A stretch of 64,000 bases of DNA from Limnomonas spitsbergensis. Taxonomy: Eukaryota > Chlorophyta > Chlorophyceae > Chlamydomonadales. Under the pieces are notes generated by a model. The model had not been told where the DNA came from and did not search any database. It saw only the letters and a program-made list of their open reading frames with translations. Position 1 is the stretch's first letter. Each line of letters starts with the position of its first letter. The stretch is from positions 62,001 to 126,000 of the forward strand of contig JAYJMM010000035.1 in NCBI GenBank assembly GCA_037349105.1, given 5' to 3'. Below are positions 11,601-23,273 of the stretch, in pieces. Both the position numbers and the translations under genes were made by a program.

Positions 11601-14600
11601 GGGCCATGCAGGTGAGGGGAGGGCCATGCAGGTGAGGGGAGGGCCATGCAGGTGAGGGGAGGGCCATGCAGGTGAAGGGATGGCCATGCAGGTGGGGAGA
11701 GGGTTATGCAGGTGAGGGGATGGCATGCAGGTGAGGGGAGGGCCATGCCGGTGGAGGAGGCGCCATGCATGTGAGGGGAGGGTCATGCAGGTGATGGGAG
11801 GGCCATGCAGGTGAGGGGAGGGCCATGCAGGTAGAGGAGAGGGCTATGCAGGTGAATGGGGGCATGCAGGTGAGGGAGGGCCATGTAGTTGAGGGGAGGG
11901 TCATGCAGGTGAAGGGGGGGAGGGCCATGCAGGTGAAGGGAGGGCAATTCAGGTGAGGGGAGGGGCATGCAGGTGAAGGGGGGGCCATGCAGGTGAGGGG
12001 AGGGCCATGCAGGTGAGGGGAGGGTCATGCAGGTGAGGGGAGGGCCGTGCAGGTGAGGGGAGGGCCATGCAGGTGAGGGGAGGGCCATTTTTTAGGTGGA
12101 GGGAGGGTCATGCATGTGATGGGGGCTATATAGCTGAGATGTACCCGGCCATGAAGGCACACTGTTTGTTTCGTTTCCTCTCAGGACAATGTGCTGTCCA
12201 TTGCTGGCTACCTCCCGAGTCACAGCCAAGCAGTGCAGGAGCGCACCAAGGAGCTGCGGTTGAAGCACCCGGAGGGGTGGCTGGAGAAGCTGTGGAGGAG
12301 CGGCCGAGCGGAGTATGGACGATTTGTGTTGGGTGACCACTGCCAAAAGAGTGGGCCGCGGGGTGTTGAGGTGAGGGCCGGCCTGGACTGCACTGGACAC
12401 GAACGCAAAATGGGGAACTTAGGTTTCAAGCAAAGGCTGAGAACCACTGTAGCTGATTTAATTTGGGGATTTGAAATCCGTCTAGGGTGAAAAAATGTTC
12501 AATCTCCATTTGGAAGCAGGGCATGGAGTGGGCTCTGGATTCCATATTCGTTTTATTGGCTTTGGTCATGGAGCACAGTATGCTGCCCCACTCGGCCCCT
12601 CGTTTGCCTTTTTCTACTGTTTGTACCCCAGACCCTGTACGGTTGCATTTCACATGCCGGAATGATATGCAACATAACAATCCTTCACCTCAATTCTGAT
12701 ACTTTGCAACCCGAACCTGAACACGGAGCCCCAAAACTTGTGAAACCAGATGCGTTGTGTCTTGCCTCTTGCCTGCTGCCCACTGCTGCTTCAGTACACC
12801 ACCGTGCGCATGATTATGGAGCCCCCTTCCAACAAAGGACGCAAAGGCTCAGCACGCATCTACTACGGGGATGTGGGCGCCAAGGCCACGGTAGGGGGGG
12901 AGGGGGGGAGAAGGGTCAAGGCCACGGTAGGGAGGGGGAGAGGGGTCAAGGCCACGGTAGGGGGGGGGGGGAGGGGAGAGGGGTCAAGGCCACGGTAGGG
13001 GGGGGGGGGAGGGGAGAAGGGTCAAGGCCACGGTAGGGGGGGGGGAGGGGAGAGGGGTCAAGGCCACGGTAGGGAGGGGGAGAGGAGAAGGGTCAAGGCC
13101 ACGGTAGGGGGGGGGGAGGGGAGAGGGTCAAGGCCACGGTAGGGGGAGGAGGAGGGGATGTGGGCGCCAAGGCCACGGTAGGGGGGGGCAGGGGAGAAGG
13201 GTCAAGGCCACGGTAGGGGGAGGAGGAGGGGAGAGGGGTCAAGGCCACAGTAGGGGGGGGGAGGGGAGAGGGGTCAAGGCCACGGTAGGGGGGGAGGGGA
13301 GAGGGGTCAAGGCCACGGTAGGGGGGGGGGGAGGGGAGAGGGGTCAAGGCCACGGTAGGGAGGGGGAGGGGAGAAGGGTCAAGGCCACGGTGGGGGGGGG
13401 GGGAGGGGAGAGGGGTCAAGGCCACGGTAGGGAGGGGGAGGGGAGAAGGGTCAAGGTCACGGTAGGGGGAGGAGGAGGGGAGAGGGGTCAAGGCCACGGT
13501 AGGGAGGGGGAGGGGAGAAGGGTCAAGGCCACGGTAGGGGGGGGAGGAGGGGAGAGGGGTCAAGGCCACGGTAGGTGGGGGGAGGGGAGAGGGGTCAAGG
13601 CCACGGTAGGTGGGGGGAGGGGAGAGGGGTCAAGGCCACGGTATGGGGGGGGGGAGGGGAGAAGGGTCAAGGCCACGGGAGGGGGGGGGAGGGGGGAGGG
13701 GTCAAGGCCACGGTAGGGGGGGGGGAGGGGGGAGGGGTCAAGGCCACGGTAGGGGGGGGGAGGGGGGAGGGGTCAAGGCCACGGTAGGGGGGGGAGGGGA
13801 GAGGGGTCAAGGCCACGGTAGGGGGGGGGAGGGAGAGGGGTCAAGGCCACGGTAGGGGGGGGGAGGGGTCAAGGCCACGGTAGGGGGGGAGGGGGGAGAG
13901 GGGTCAAGGCCACGGTAGGGGGGAGGGGTCAAGGCCACAGTAGGGGGGGAGGGAGAGGGGTCAAGGCCACGGTAGGGGGAGGAGGGAGAGGGGTCAAGGC
14001 CACGGTAGGTGGGGGGAGGGGACAGGGGTCAAGGCCACGGTAGGGGGGGGGAGGGAGAGGGGTCAAGGCCACGGTAGGGGGGGAGAGGGAGAGGGGTCAA
14101 GGCCACGGTAGGGGGGGGGAGGGGAGAGGGGTCAAGGCCACGGTAGGGGGGGGGAGGGAGAGGGGTCAAGGCCACGGTAGGGGGGGGGAGGGAGAGGGGT
14201 CAAGGCCACGGTAGGGGGGGGGAGGGGAGAGGGGTCAAGGCCACGGTAGGGGGGGGGAGGGAGAGGGGTCAAGGCCACGGTAGGGGGGGGGAGGGAGAGG
14301 GGTCAAGGCCACGGTAGGGGGAGGAGGGGGAAGAGGGGTCAAAGCAACTGGAGGGGGGGAGGAGGGGAGAGGGGTCAAGGCCACGGTAGGGAAGGGGGAG
14401 GGGAGAGGGGTCAAGGCCACGGTAGGGGGAGGAGGGGGAAGAGGGGTCAAAGCAACCGGAGAGGGGGAGGAGGGGAGAGGGGTCAAGGCCACGGTAGGGA
14501 GGGGGGAGGGGAGAGGGGTCAAGGCCACGGTAGGGGGAGGAGGGGGAAGAGGGGTCAAAGCAACCGGAGGGGGGGAGGAGGGGAGAGGGGTCAAGGCCAC

Positions 14601-17028
14601 GGTAGAGAGGGGGAGGTGAAAGGGGTCAAGGCCACGGTAGGGGGGGGGGAGGGGAGAGGGGTCAAGGCCACGGTAGGGGGAGGAGGGGGAAGAGGGGTCA
14701 AAGCAACCGGAGGGGGGGGAGGAGGGAGAGGGGTCAAGGCCACGGTAGGGGGAGAAGAGGGGAGAGGGGTCAAGGCAACGGTAGGGGGGGAGGAGGGGAG
14801 AGTGTCAAAGCAACCGGAGGGGGGGAGGAGGGGAGAGGGGTCAAGGCCACGGTAGGGGGGGAGGGGGGAGAGGGGTCAAGGCCACAGTAGGGAGGGAGGA
14901 GGGGAGAGGGGTCAAGGCCACGGTAGGGGGGGAGGGGGGGAGAGGGGTCAAGGCCACGGTAGGGGGGGAGGAGGGGAGAGGGGTCAAGGCCACGGTAGGG
15001 GGGGAGGGGGGAGAGGGGTCAAGGCCACGGTAAGGAGGGAGGAGGGGAGAGGGTCAAGGCCACGGTAGGGGGGGAGGGGGGGAGAGGGGTCAAGGCCACG
15101 GTAGGGGGGAAGGAGAAGAGAGGGATCAAGGCCACGGTAGGGGGGGAGGGGGGTGAAGAAGGGAGAGGGTTCAAGGCTATGTGAGGTGGGAGGGGGATGA
15201 ACCTGTCCTTAGATGTGATATGATTTCAAGGCCCAGATTGGCTTCCGGCAAGATCCAGGCATACATGTACCTGAAAGACGTGTCGATGGCAAACGGAATG
15301 CCACTTTGTGCTGTCTTTCACATGGTGTACAGGGTGAAAGAGAAGATGACTATTTTTGCGGCCTCTCACACTATTGAATGCCTATTTTTGAACTTAAATT
15401 CAATACACTAGCTTGCAGCACGATCCCTCTGTGCACCATCTCCCAAGCCAAAGTTTATGTCTGACCCCTCAGCCCTACTGAGTGGCACTTGGCCCTTCTG
15501 TCTACCTTGTCGCAAAGTGCGCTCCTGTTGAGGCGTCCTGACCCGTTGACCCTCCGCCTTGTAGTGTTGATTATCGTGTATTTCCGCTATTATTCAGCGA
15601 CGTCACGACTTAAGGACAAGGGGGCCGGGTGCATCAAGCGCTGTTGCTGGGTTGCTTGTTGGCCATAGGCCTGTCAGGATTTGTTCCCCATCCACCCAAT
15701 GATGGCGGCCTAGACTTCCTCCGCCCTGTTGCCTCCCTCTCCCTCAGGTGCGCCGCTGCTGGGGTGTCCTGAGCCTCAGGGAAAAGGTGGGCTTCATCTG
15801 CAACCTCCTGTTTGGGAGCCTCTTCATCAAGCTGGATGAGGCGAAGCTCAACACCCTGCTACAGGTGAGCAGGGACAGGACAGGGACACCGTGAATGTGA
15901 AGGGCAGGTGTGGCCCGGGTGGGCGGGTCAAACTGGGAGGCTGACGGAGTCCCCATTGCAGGTTTCATGTCGTTTGCCAGGGACGCGGTGGGAGGGAAAG
16001 AGAGAGACATGGTCCTGGTGGGGTAGAAATGGAGTAGGGGCCGTGCTGGTGTCACCGTGGAAGGCGCTTCAGCGATAATTCAGGTACAGCATGGCCTATG
16101 GCTGGGGGGGGCTGGTAAAGGAAACCTGGCTGCTTGGGCCGTCAGCCATAGGCAGGTCAAGCTTGGGTCCCCCAAGGCCCAGTTGTGACTGCTCAGTGGC
16201 GATGGAAATTGGAAGCCCTACTTCGAAAAACACAGGGTAGTGCTGGAGCATCCGCGATGGAAGCCCTCTGATAACTCGCGCCCCAAACCCCTTTGAATGG
16301 CCTGCTGCTGTAGGAGGCAGGTAGCAGCCACATCGGGTTACCACGCCACCTGTTTGCCTCTCCCCTCTCACTTCTTTCAGTCTAGGATGTGGATCTGCTC
16401 ATCCTGGTGTGCTACCCTGGATCTCCTTCATACCCTGGATACCCTGGGTAACATGTCAAGGTGTGGTAGGGAAGGCCACCCCCCGCTGTCCCCCCCTCCC
16501 TTGCTCCCATCAGGAGGATATGTGGGAGCTCGTGAAGGAGATGGGGCATGAGTACCCGCAGCTCATGTGGCCGTTGTTGCATGAACGCAACATGCACCTC
16601 GCAGGTGAGGGACAAGAGCAAGGGCACGAGGAACGGGGCAGGCAGGTCTGGCATGAAGGGAAGATGCACGTCATACATCTTTATTTCGACTCATTGACTG
16701 CTGACCGTTTTGAAGTAGCTGCTGACTGATTATGTCACAAGCAAATGGTAGGCGAGGCAACAGCCCCGCCTGTGATTTTTGAAGGTGCTGAGCGTATGAG
16801 CCGCCAAGGAGTCTGTTTTCTGCCCGGCTGTAACATGCTCCTCGACCTCTTAAGTATTTATACTTCCTGCACCCACCTTCTCTGCCACCTTGACCGTCAG
16901 GTGCCATCGTTGCAGCGAAGCAGGGAGGCTTTCGCCGTGTGGTGGCCATCGTCGGGAAGGGGCATCTACCAGGCCTAGTTCACGCTCTCGTTACACCCCC
17001 GCACCCGGTCGCAGCTTTGGACCCTTAG
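8608..17028 (+). CDS. TraB-domain family protein (predicted 469 aa, ten exons)
   Basis: Predicted exons: 8608-8666, 8723-8844, 9734-10055, 10387-10634, 11009-11064, 12185-12370, 12795-12890, 15748-15864, 16514-16604, 16916-17028. Phase is kept at every junction and the total is 470 codons including TAG. The TraB core is clear: LVGTAHVSKKSAE then PDAVVVELC in exon 3, the YYGDVGAKAT/VRRCWGVLS segment across exons 7-8 (the family's GDR-x-TLxRxW region), HERNMHLA in exon 9 and VVAIVGKGHLPGL in exon 10. Eukaryotic TraB proteins sit on mitochondria or ER-mitochondrion contacts; their chemistry is unsettled. Two additions stand out: a Pro/Ala-rich stretch in exon 4, and exon 6 (62 codons), which falls inside the domain. 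Exon 1 and the exon 9-10 join are least certain. Introns 5 and 7 are filled by arrays of their own 5' splice junction. Confidence 0.8.
8930..9175 (+). repeat. Degenerate ~50-bp tandem repeat in TraB intron 2
   Basis: About five imperfect copies of a phrase like CACGCATGGCATTTGTTGCA, with a variable linker that often contains CAGA or CAGCA, occur inside the intron between TraB exons 2 and 3. It is too diverged for a copy boundary to be set exactly. Confidence 0.55.
11055..12105 (+). repeat. ~21-bp minisatellite made of the TraB exon-5 5' splice junction
   Basis: About 50 copies of a 19-22 base unit, GGCCATGCAGGTGAGGGGAG, start at the end of TraB exon 5. The true junction reads GGCCATACAG|GTGAGGGGAG, so each unit carries about ten bases of exon end plus the donor. 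Most copies keep CAG|GTGAGG or CAG|GTGAAG. The reverse-strand frames through the array are open because of unit composition and are not genes. Confidence 0.93.
12880..15180 (+). repeat. ~34-bp minisatellite made of the TraB exon-7 5' splice junction
   Basis: Roughly 60-70 copies of GTCAAGGCCACGGTAGGG plus a variable G/GGA run. The true junction is CCAAGGCCACG|GTAGGG at 12890/12891. One unit at about 13156-13181 keeps 24 exon bases (ending GTGGGCGCCAAGGCCACG), showing that the exon end was the template. A subfamily with CAAAGCAAC-[CT]GGAGG in place of CAAGGCCACGGTAGG appears from about 14340. The array fills most of the 2.86 kb intron. Confidence 0.93.
16085..16240 (+). repeat. Dispersed SINE-like repeat fragment in TraB intron 8
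   Basis: The segment contains CTGCTTGGGCC, a TCAGCCATAGGCAGG phrase and CAAGCTTGGGTCC, which match the family copy at 21590-21715 (GCTGCTTGGGCTAATGGCTG, CCAGCCAAGGTTTGGTCC). It is a degraded copy within an intron. Confidence 0.45.
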
Positions 17029-17699
17029 TAGGCTGACGGCCCTTCTCTTACACAGACCTCTGCTGAGCTATTTGAGAAGGGACACTGCCTAGTCGTATGC
17101 AAGCTCTGTCACGCAGCCGCATGCAACCGCAGCCGCCACCATTGACGGACTGTTGGCAACAGACTTCTGGCCTTGCTCTCACGCTGCACGTTGTTGACCT
17201 CTTTACTCGCCAGGTGGGGACTTAGCGTACTGCCTGGGCTTATGTTAGTAGGTGGTCAAGGCTTGGCCTTCATCAGGCCATTGACGGCCGCGGTACAGCC
17301 TGCCGAATGTGGGCTCGAAGCTTCAAAATAAGCACTGGTGACCCTGGGCCCTCACCCAGGGCCCAGACAGCTGACGGCAAAAACGCGATCATGGCACCTG
17401 GAGCGGGATGCTACAAAAGGACCAAGAGGAGGAGACTTCAAGGGCATTGGTAGTCCTGCAAGTAGGATGCAATTATGACAAAAGCAGGCGTTCTGATGGA
17501 ACACCTTCAGAAACGATGATAGCGTTGAACAGCCTGAGCCTGCAATACATCGTCTGTAAGCCCAGAAATAATGTGGAGGAGTGGTTTATTGCTGGGGAAG
17601 TGGAGAGGAGACCTTTATTATCTCCCTTCTTTATGTATGTGGCGACCTGTCTTGGTGGAGAGGAAGTTGCGCATTACCGCTTTGAGTGACTTGCAGCCT

Positions 17700-18720
17700 T
17701 ATGAAATTCCACATGTCAATGACATTACACTCTAAGCCCTGCTCAGAAAGGCTCGGGCGCATAGGTGCCCAAATAGGCGACCAACTGTCCCGTTGGAAGA
17801 AAAGAAAAGAGAGTAAGGGAAAGAGGGAAAGAAGGAGAAGAAAACAAAGGAGAGAAAAATACCCCCCCCCAAAAGGAAAAAGTAGCCCGAAGTATCCTTG
17901 TCCCCGTCAAGCCTATTCCCCAGGAAGGTAAAGAAAAGCAACAAAACTAGGCCTCAACAAAGCGTACGACGTCCGCAAGAAAAGTCAGAGCCTCCCATTC
18001 AAGCCTGCCCCGGTACAACTCTTGAAAGTCTGTGGCGCCCTCCGGGGGGCCTGCCCAACCTCTCTCCCTCAGCCTCTCTTTTAAACGCTAGGGCGCTGGA
18101 AGCAAACATGCAGCGCATCCTCCACATGCTCGCCATCTCCCCTTGCCGTTGGCAGCACCGTCCGTCACGCTGCTGGCCGTTGTGCCGTCCTCGAGTGTCA
18201 GCCGTGCTGACGGCGCCGAGCCGCAGCCTTAAGTTCGTGTGCACGCAGGCACACTCCCTTCGACTGGTCCGGCCCTTGGCCTGCGCCCGCCGTAGACTGA
18301 AACCAGGTGCGGTAGGCAGCCGCAGACCTGTGTTCTGTGGCAGGATCTCTGGGGTCCCTTCTGCCAGCTGCGTGTAGCTGCGCCCGCTTGTATGCTGCAT
18401 TAACTAGCGCTGACAACTTTAAGACAGGTAGCGGCTGCAAGTCAGTCACTGTCTGGCGCAGTTTGGGGACGGCTTATCCCAGCCCCAGCTCCTCCAAAGC
18501 ACCTGAAAATCCACTGCATCAAATGCGCCCCCCGGTGCCCTGCCTGACAGCAAGCTGCATGTCGGCCGCCATGGCTGCGGCCACAAGTGGGCTTTCTTGC
18601 TGGTGCGGCGTTGTAGAAGCCAAGTACATGCTGCCACCAACTTCGCTGTGACGGCTGGATCTGCAGCTCCCTCATGACCCTCCAACTGGAAGCGGACGAA
18701 GTTCCACATGTATGGGTGAT
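17700..18720 (-). mobile_element. Dispersed element copy A (conserved 3' end plus remnant ORF)
   Basis: Read on the minus strand, a decayed coding region (about 18709-18000) is followed by a pyrimidine-rich stretch and a conserved terminus that includes GCTCGGCCGCGTG-like sequence and ends near CATTGACATG at 17710. The coding remnant is related to the one at 50171-50640: both have a LALV-xxxY-xxAQL segment, a DP[RK]DPA motif and AYR-[TA]-WFQSTAG. Frames are broken in several places. Shorter copies elsewhere keep only the terminus, which fits a retroposon with 5' truncation. The element class is not established. Confidence 0.55.
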
Positions 18721-20076
18721 TAAAGGGCTAAGCTGTTGTTTGTTTTGTTGTCAGTACATGAAGTGTGGTTTCATATGACTAAGGGCATTCGCACTCCTGG
18801 CTACTGGCGCTACAGGATAATGCGTTTTAACTATTCCGACCTTTCGTTTTGAAACTTAAAATCTGTCTTGTTCGCGTCCAATGGGGAGATGTGTTGAGAG
18901 CTCCTTGTCTACTCAGATCTGCATTCCATTCCAAGGCCTCCAGTCAGCTCACGGCCTTCATAGCCTTTCAACCCTGCTGCTCGGAACAGTGACCTAGTTG
19001 GAGCGGCTGCTTCAATTGTTCAGCTCGTTGTGTTCAGTTGATGCAAGGGCTACAATACGCACACAGCTTTATATCCCAAGTATGATGGTGGATTAGGGGT
19101 AATCTACCCCTTGCTAACTTGCCCCCTTCATGGAGCACACATATCGGCATATCGCTCAACAAGGAAGGGTTCAAACATACGATCTTGCTTTGCATTCCAT
19201 TTTCAAGAGGCACAGCGATGGAGCAGCGTGGAAATGTTGATATGTAATCATGCAGGTAATGTACAGGTAAAAGAAAAGATATTCAAAGTCCAAAAGCTGA
19301 TTATAAATGTCACTTGTCATGACAATCGCAACCAGGATATTGAGGCAAAGACGCAGCTTTCAGTGGCCGCCATTATAAGAACAACGCAAATGGACAACCA
19401 GATCCCTCAAGATCCAGCCAGCAAAATTTAAAGATCTTGAACAGGATGAGTTGCAGCCCTGGTAGCCAGTCTCCCAAGCTTGGGTACCATGGTTATTCGA
19501 CAAGGCACGACATGCAAACATCAGGATCTGTTATTCAAGGTTCAAAATACTTGAACGCACACACGCACCACAGCGGTGGACAGAGCCTGTCTGTGCGCTT
19601 TGTGCGTTGTTTCTAATCTCATCAACCCTGTGTCCACTACGCAAAAACCAATTGAATCCTGCAAGACGCACATATCACAGCAGCATTGCACGAAATCAAT
19701 CAAAAAACCTGTAGCACCAGGAAGTGGCATGCCGCTTCACCCTCATGCATATACCTCAGTCAATGGCACAAACACAGCCCTCCAATGGGCGGATTATTTT
19801 AGTGAGCACCAGACCACCAATGGGCGGATTGGGACGTAACCCTTGACAGGCCTACGGCCCGTGGCCCTAGTAAAGACATTACACCTCGGATCCATGTTTA
19901 AAAAGTTCGGCCGCGTGGCCCAAGTAAAGGGCATGTTGCTCCAAGCCCTCTTGGCTGAAAGGCGGCCTGTAGCTGAATTGTAGCTTAATCACCTCAACAT
20001 GTCTAGTGCAGCACACTGAGGGCACGCAGCCAAGTGGGGATGTTAAATGGCAAGAAACCGCCGCCCTGCTGCTGCT
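18721..20076. other. Gene-free stretch with repeat fragments
   Basis: I see no exon with family support. The stretch holds short open frames without recognisable content and one SINE-like copy at about 19780-19985. Confidence 0.4.
19780..19985 (+). repeat. SINE-like dispersed repeat copy
   Basis: Contains TTATTTTAGTGAGCACCAGA followed by CCACCAATGGGCGGATT, then GTGGCCCAAGTAAAGGGCAT and GCTCCAAGCCCT. The first phrase recurs at 35866 and, inverted, at 38255. The second half recurs at 26035-26085 and 35965-36000. A related fragment with CCAATGGGC lies at 20905-20990. Confidence 0.6.
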
Positions 20077-20826
20077 CTACCACAGCACAGTAGCTCCGAC
20101 CGCTGCATCCAGAAGGTCTGTGAGGCTCTTTTTCAGCGTTGCGGTTTCAAAGCGCGGGGAGCTGGATGGCGACGCCACCAACGCATCGCCTTGCAGAGCC
20201 ACCGGCACCTCCAACCGGTCCTCACCCTGCTGGTTGAGGCCGCGCTCCCTGCCGTCATGCCCCTGGTTCCACAGTGCCTGGCTCTTCAGCATCTGGAGGT
20301 CGTGCCGCTTTGTCGCAGATGCTTGCTCCAGTTCCCGCAGCTGCTCGCGTAACAGCCTCTGACGCGGCTCTGAGCGTGGGCCCTCACTTAAGGCGCCACA
20401 CCGAGGGGGCTTGGCTGCCCGGCCGGAATTCCGCAGGCCCCGCCCCTCTGCCACCTTGGCGCTGCTCTTTGGTGTCCCCTGGCTGGTATTTGAGGCCACC
20501 GCCGAGCGTCTTTTGAGGGGCGTTGGGCTCCTGCTAGGGACCTGATGTGTCTCAGCTGCGCTCAGCAGGCGGGGTAGGGACTCTGGTCCCATCGCAGCTG
20601 CAGCGGAGGCTGACGAAGAGGATGCCTTCCCTAGATGACCTGCAGCTGAGGGACACGTTGCGGCTAACTGAGGCTGGATCCATATCTGCGTGGTGATGAG
20701 GCTGGAGGCGCTGCCCGCCTCGCATGCGGCCGTGGCGCTGGCACCCGTCCCCGCGCTCTTGGAAACCAGCTGAGCCCACATGCTGAAGAACTCTGGCTGG
20801 CACCTGAAAGGTTGGGATGAGAGCAA
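20077..20826 (-). CDS. Unrecognised 249-aa ORF with coiled-coil segment, possibly transposon-encoded
   Basis: A single open frame encodes 249 residues. I do not recognise a family. The N-terminal third is Ala/Ser-rich. The middle has basic Ser/Thr/Pro-rich sequence (SPTPLKRRSAVASNTSQGTP). Residues ~155-185 (LREQLRELEQASATKRHDLQ) look like a short coiled coil. Its setting among repeats, and the lack of introns in a region where real genes have many, suggest an element ORF, perhaps a gag/ORF1-like protein. It could also be a lineage-specific gene. Confidence 0.3.
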   Translation of the reverse strand: MLSSQPFRCQPEFFSMWAQLVSKSAGTGASATAACEAGSASSLITTQIWIQPQLAATCPSAAGHLGKASSSSASAAAAMGPESLPRLLSAAETHQVPSRSPTPLKRRSAVASNTSQGTPKSSAKVAEGRGLRNSGRAAKPPRCGALSEGPRSEPRQRLLREQLRELEQASATKRHDLQMLKSQALWNQGHDGRERGLNQQGEDRLEVPVALQGDALVASPSSSPRFETATLKKSLTDLLDAAVGATVLW

Positions 20827-20904
20827 CCAGCAGTATTGACTGAAAGATGCTTCAGCTGCATCTCAGACTAGGGTGGAGGAGGCCCAGTGCTGAACCTGCT
20901 GCTT

Positions 20905-22980
20905 GGAAGTGAAAGTGTGGTGCCAATGGGCCTTGTGGTGGCCGCCCAGTGCCCTGCCAAAGGTGGCCTGGTACGTAATGAGATAAACAAAAAGCCCGGC
21001 CTCTAGTCCTGCTCCATCAGGCATCTCAATCATCTTAACATAAGTTGATTCGGGTTTTTCCTTGTTTCCTTCTCAGCATCTGGCTGCCTGTTTCATCAGA
21101 TCCCCTTCAACACAGCATTGTTGATTGTATATACCATATTGCTGTAGGTGAAAGAATTAAGTAATCACCCAGATGTGACCCGACGCTGCATGTCTTACCG
21201 TCTGCAGCAGGAGACCTCTTCAGTTGCACCGACCCTTGCCATGCTGCCTGTCCATGCGCAGCAGATGCTGCAGCAGGAAAGGGGTGCATGGCGGATTCAT
21301 GTGCCGGTCGGTAATTCCCCACAGCAGAATAGGCAGGCAGAGCAGAAGGTAGCTTCAGTGAGTGCTGTTGTGTTCACTAGACCATTGGAAGGAGGGAGGA
21401 CCCGACAGTCAGAACAACCAGTGGGAACCAGCCCTGGCTGATGGTCCTAGCTTAGCAGTGCTTGATGCACCAGGCACTCCTGCCGCTGGACAGGATGCAG
21501 TGATGTACGGGATGTCAAGTGCGTGGGAAGTGGGCTAAAAGCAGCTTTGAAAACAAATATTTGCTTGTAGGTGCTTCTTCCACAGTTCAGCTACATCATG
21601 GCCCACAGCTATCTGGTCCTCCAAGCCCTGCTGCTTGGGCTAATGGCTGTAGGCCAGCCAAGGTTTGGTCCCCATCAGTCCGAATGGAGGCTGCCCAACG
21701 GCCCCCAAAGGTGAACAGGTGCACTAAACCGGTAAATAAGCAGCAATGGCTGCCGGTACTGGTAGGTCAGGTAAAGGCATTGCAGCGCCTGGCACTGCTG
21801 GCATGGTGCCTCCTAGTCGGCGCTATAGCCCTATTTCCCAGTCTTCGGAGCCCTGTCTTTGGCTGCAGGTACGGTCAGCATGTAACATTGACTATCCTAT
21901 AAGGCAAAAGTATGAACACGGGGAGGAGGTCGGGAGCGGGAGGTCACAGGGATTCGCAGCAGGGACAGGAGGGAGCGGCAGCGTAGGAGTTTAAAGCGAG
22001 CGCTTTTGTATGACGAAGACGTACATGGCGACTGCTTCATTAATGCACACATGTTGGGATGGACTCACATGCACGGATGTATCCACCCATTCCTCGGCAA
22101 ATTCGTTCCCCAGTGGTATCCGGTTGCTTCAATGCTGGAATTCCCTATCGCCAATGTAGTGGTGCCGTCGCATTCCATTGGCATTTCGATGTCGAACGAG
22201 GACGAAAGGTTGGAGCCCGATGGTCGGACCTCCTCCGAGGTGTCGGTTTCAAACTCTGATTGCTTTGCTGCGGAGTGCATACTGTGCGCCACGTTCTCAT
22301 GCGTAGAATGGAAATTCATAGTAGCGAATGGAATGACGAAGTTGGCGCACAGCCTCGTTGATGCTGGCGGTTACAATTTTCGGGTAGGGTGGTTGCCTCA
22401 GGGAGTCGCGGAGGCAGAGTTGTAGTGATTTGGAGAGCGCAGCACCTGGCTGGCCATTCAAGACCAGGTTTGGTAATTAGTGAATTTCACGGGCAAACTT
22501 GGCATACCACAGCGGGTTCAATCAGGGGAGCTTTGTCATGTACGTTGGCCGTGCGTGATGTTGCTAAATTGCAACCAGAAGCACAATTGCAACCAGAAAC
22601 AGACAGTGTAGAACTCACAGGCTCATACCGAAGCAATAACGGTACCTCGCTGATTTGTAGCCCAGGAGTGCATTGATGCAATGCAACCTACTGCTCATGA
22701 AGCATCAGGATTGGGCACTGATCATGCTTGCTTCCAAAGCTCCAGCGTGCAAGATCACCTTCCGGAGCGGGAAAGGGCAGGACCCCCCGACAGACGGTGT
22801 TTGAGACTTCCACGCTTTGTACTTGGGCAGGCTAGGGTGGGATGCTCTGACTTTTGTGGAGGACATGGTAGCTTTCGTTGATTCCTAGTCGTTTTAAAGG
22901 CCGAGGCTCCCTTTCTCCTTTTTTTCCGCCCAGCCTTTGAAGTGTCCCTCAACTTAATTTCCTCTTTCCGGGTTTGCCTG
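20905..22980. other. Gene-free stretch with repeat fragments
   Basis: Contains SINE-like fragments (20905-20990, 21590-21715, and a short one near 22430-22475) and an open frame at 22006-22425 (139 codons) that matches nothing I know and overlaps an equally open opposite frame. No supported exon. Confidence 0.35.
21590..21715 (+). repeat. SINE-like dispersed repeat copy
   Basis: Contains CTACATCATGGCCCACAGCT, CTCCAAGCCCTGCTGCTTGG and CAGCCAAGGTTTGGTCCCCA. Related phrases occur at 16085-16240 and 25930-26125. Confidence 0.5.
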
Positions 22981-22993
22981 GCGTTCTGCTTAG

Positions 22994-23018
22994 TACCGTA
23001 AAACCACTTAGACTCCGC
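22994..23018 (+). repeat. Left terminal inverted repeat of the 2.2-kb element
   Basis: TACCGTAAAACCACTT followed by AGACTCCGC is the inverted partner of the sequence at about 25170-25194, with one mismatch. Confidence 0.85.
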
Positions 23019-23273
23019 GCACCACCCCAAAAAAGATTTTTTTTTCGTCGCGCACCTAAAACAATTTAGAAAACGGTCGCAAAGCGACGAAATTTTAATT
23101 TAATTTAACGTCGCGCAGCAGGTAAATTAATTTAACATCGCGCATCACTGAAAATAATTTAAATTTTCTTCCCCGCAGCACTTTCAGCCAGTACAGTAAA
23201 ACTTAGTTAAAAGCCTGAAAGTCAGCAAAAGTCATCATACGGTACTCAAAATTCATCCACCTTTGGTACACGG

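Noticed and set aside
10983..14855. Long Pro/His/Leu-rich and Gly/Arg-rich open frames on both strands
   Set aside because: They are translations of the TraB intron 5 and intron 7 arrays, flanked by well-supported exons of the TraB gene.
22006..22425. 139-codon open frame, with an overlapping open frame on the other strand
   Set aside because: No recognisable domain, no splice-compatible neighbours, and equally open on both strands in repeat-rich DNA.
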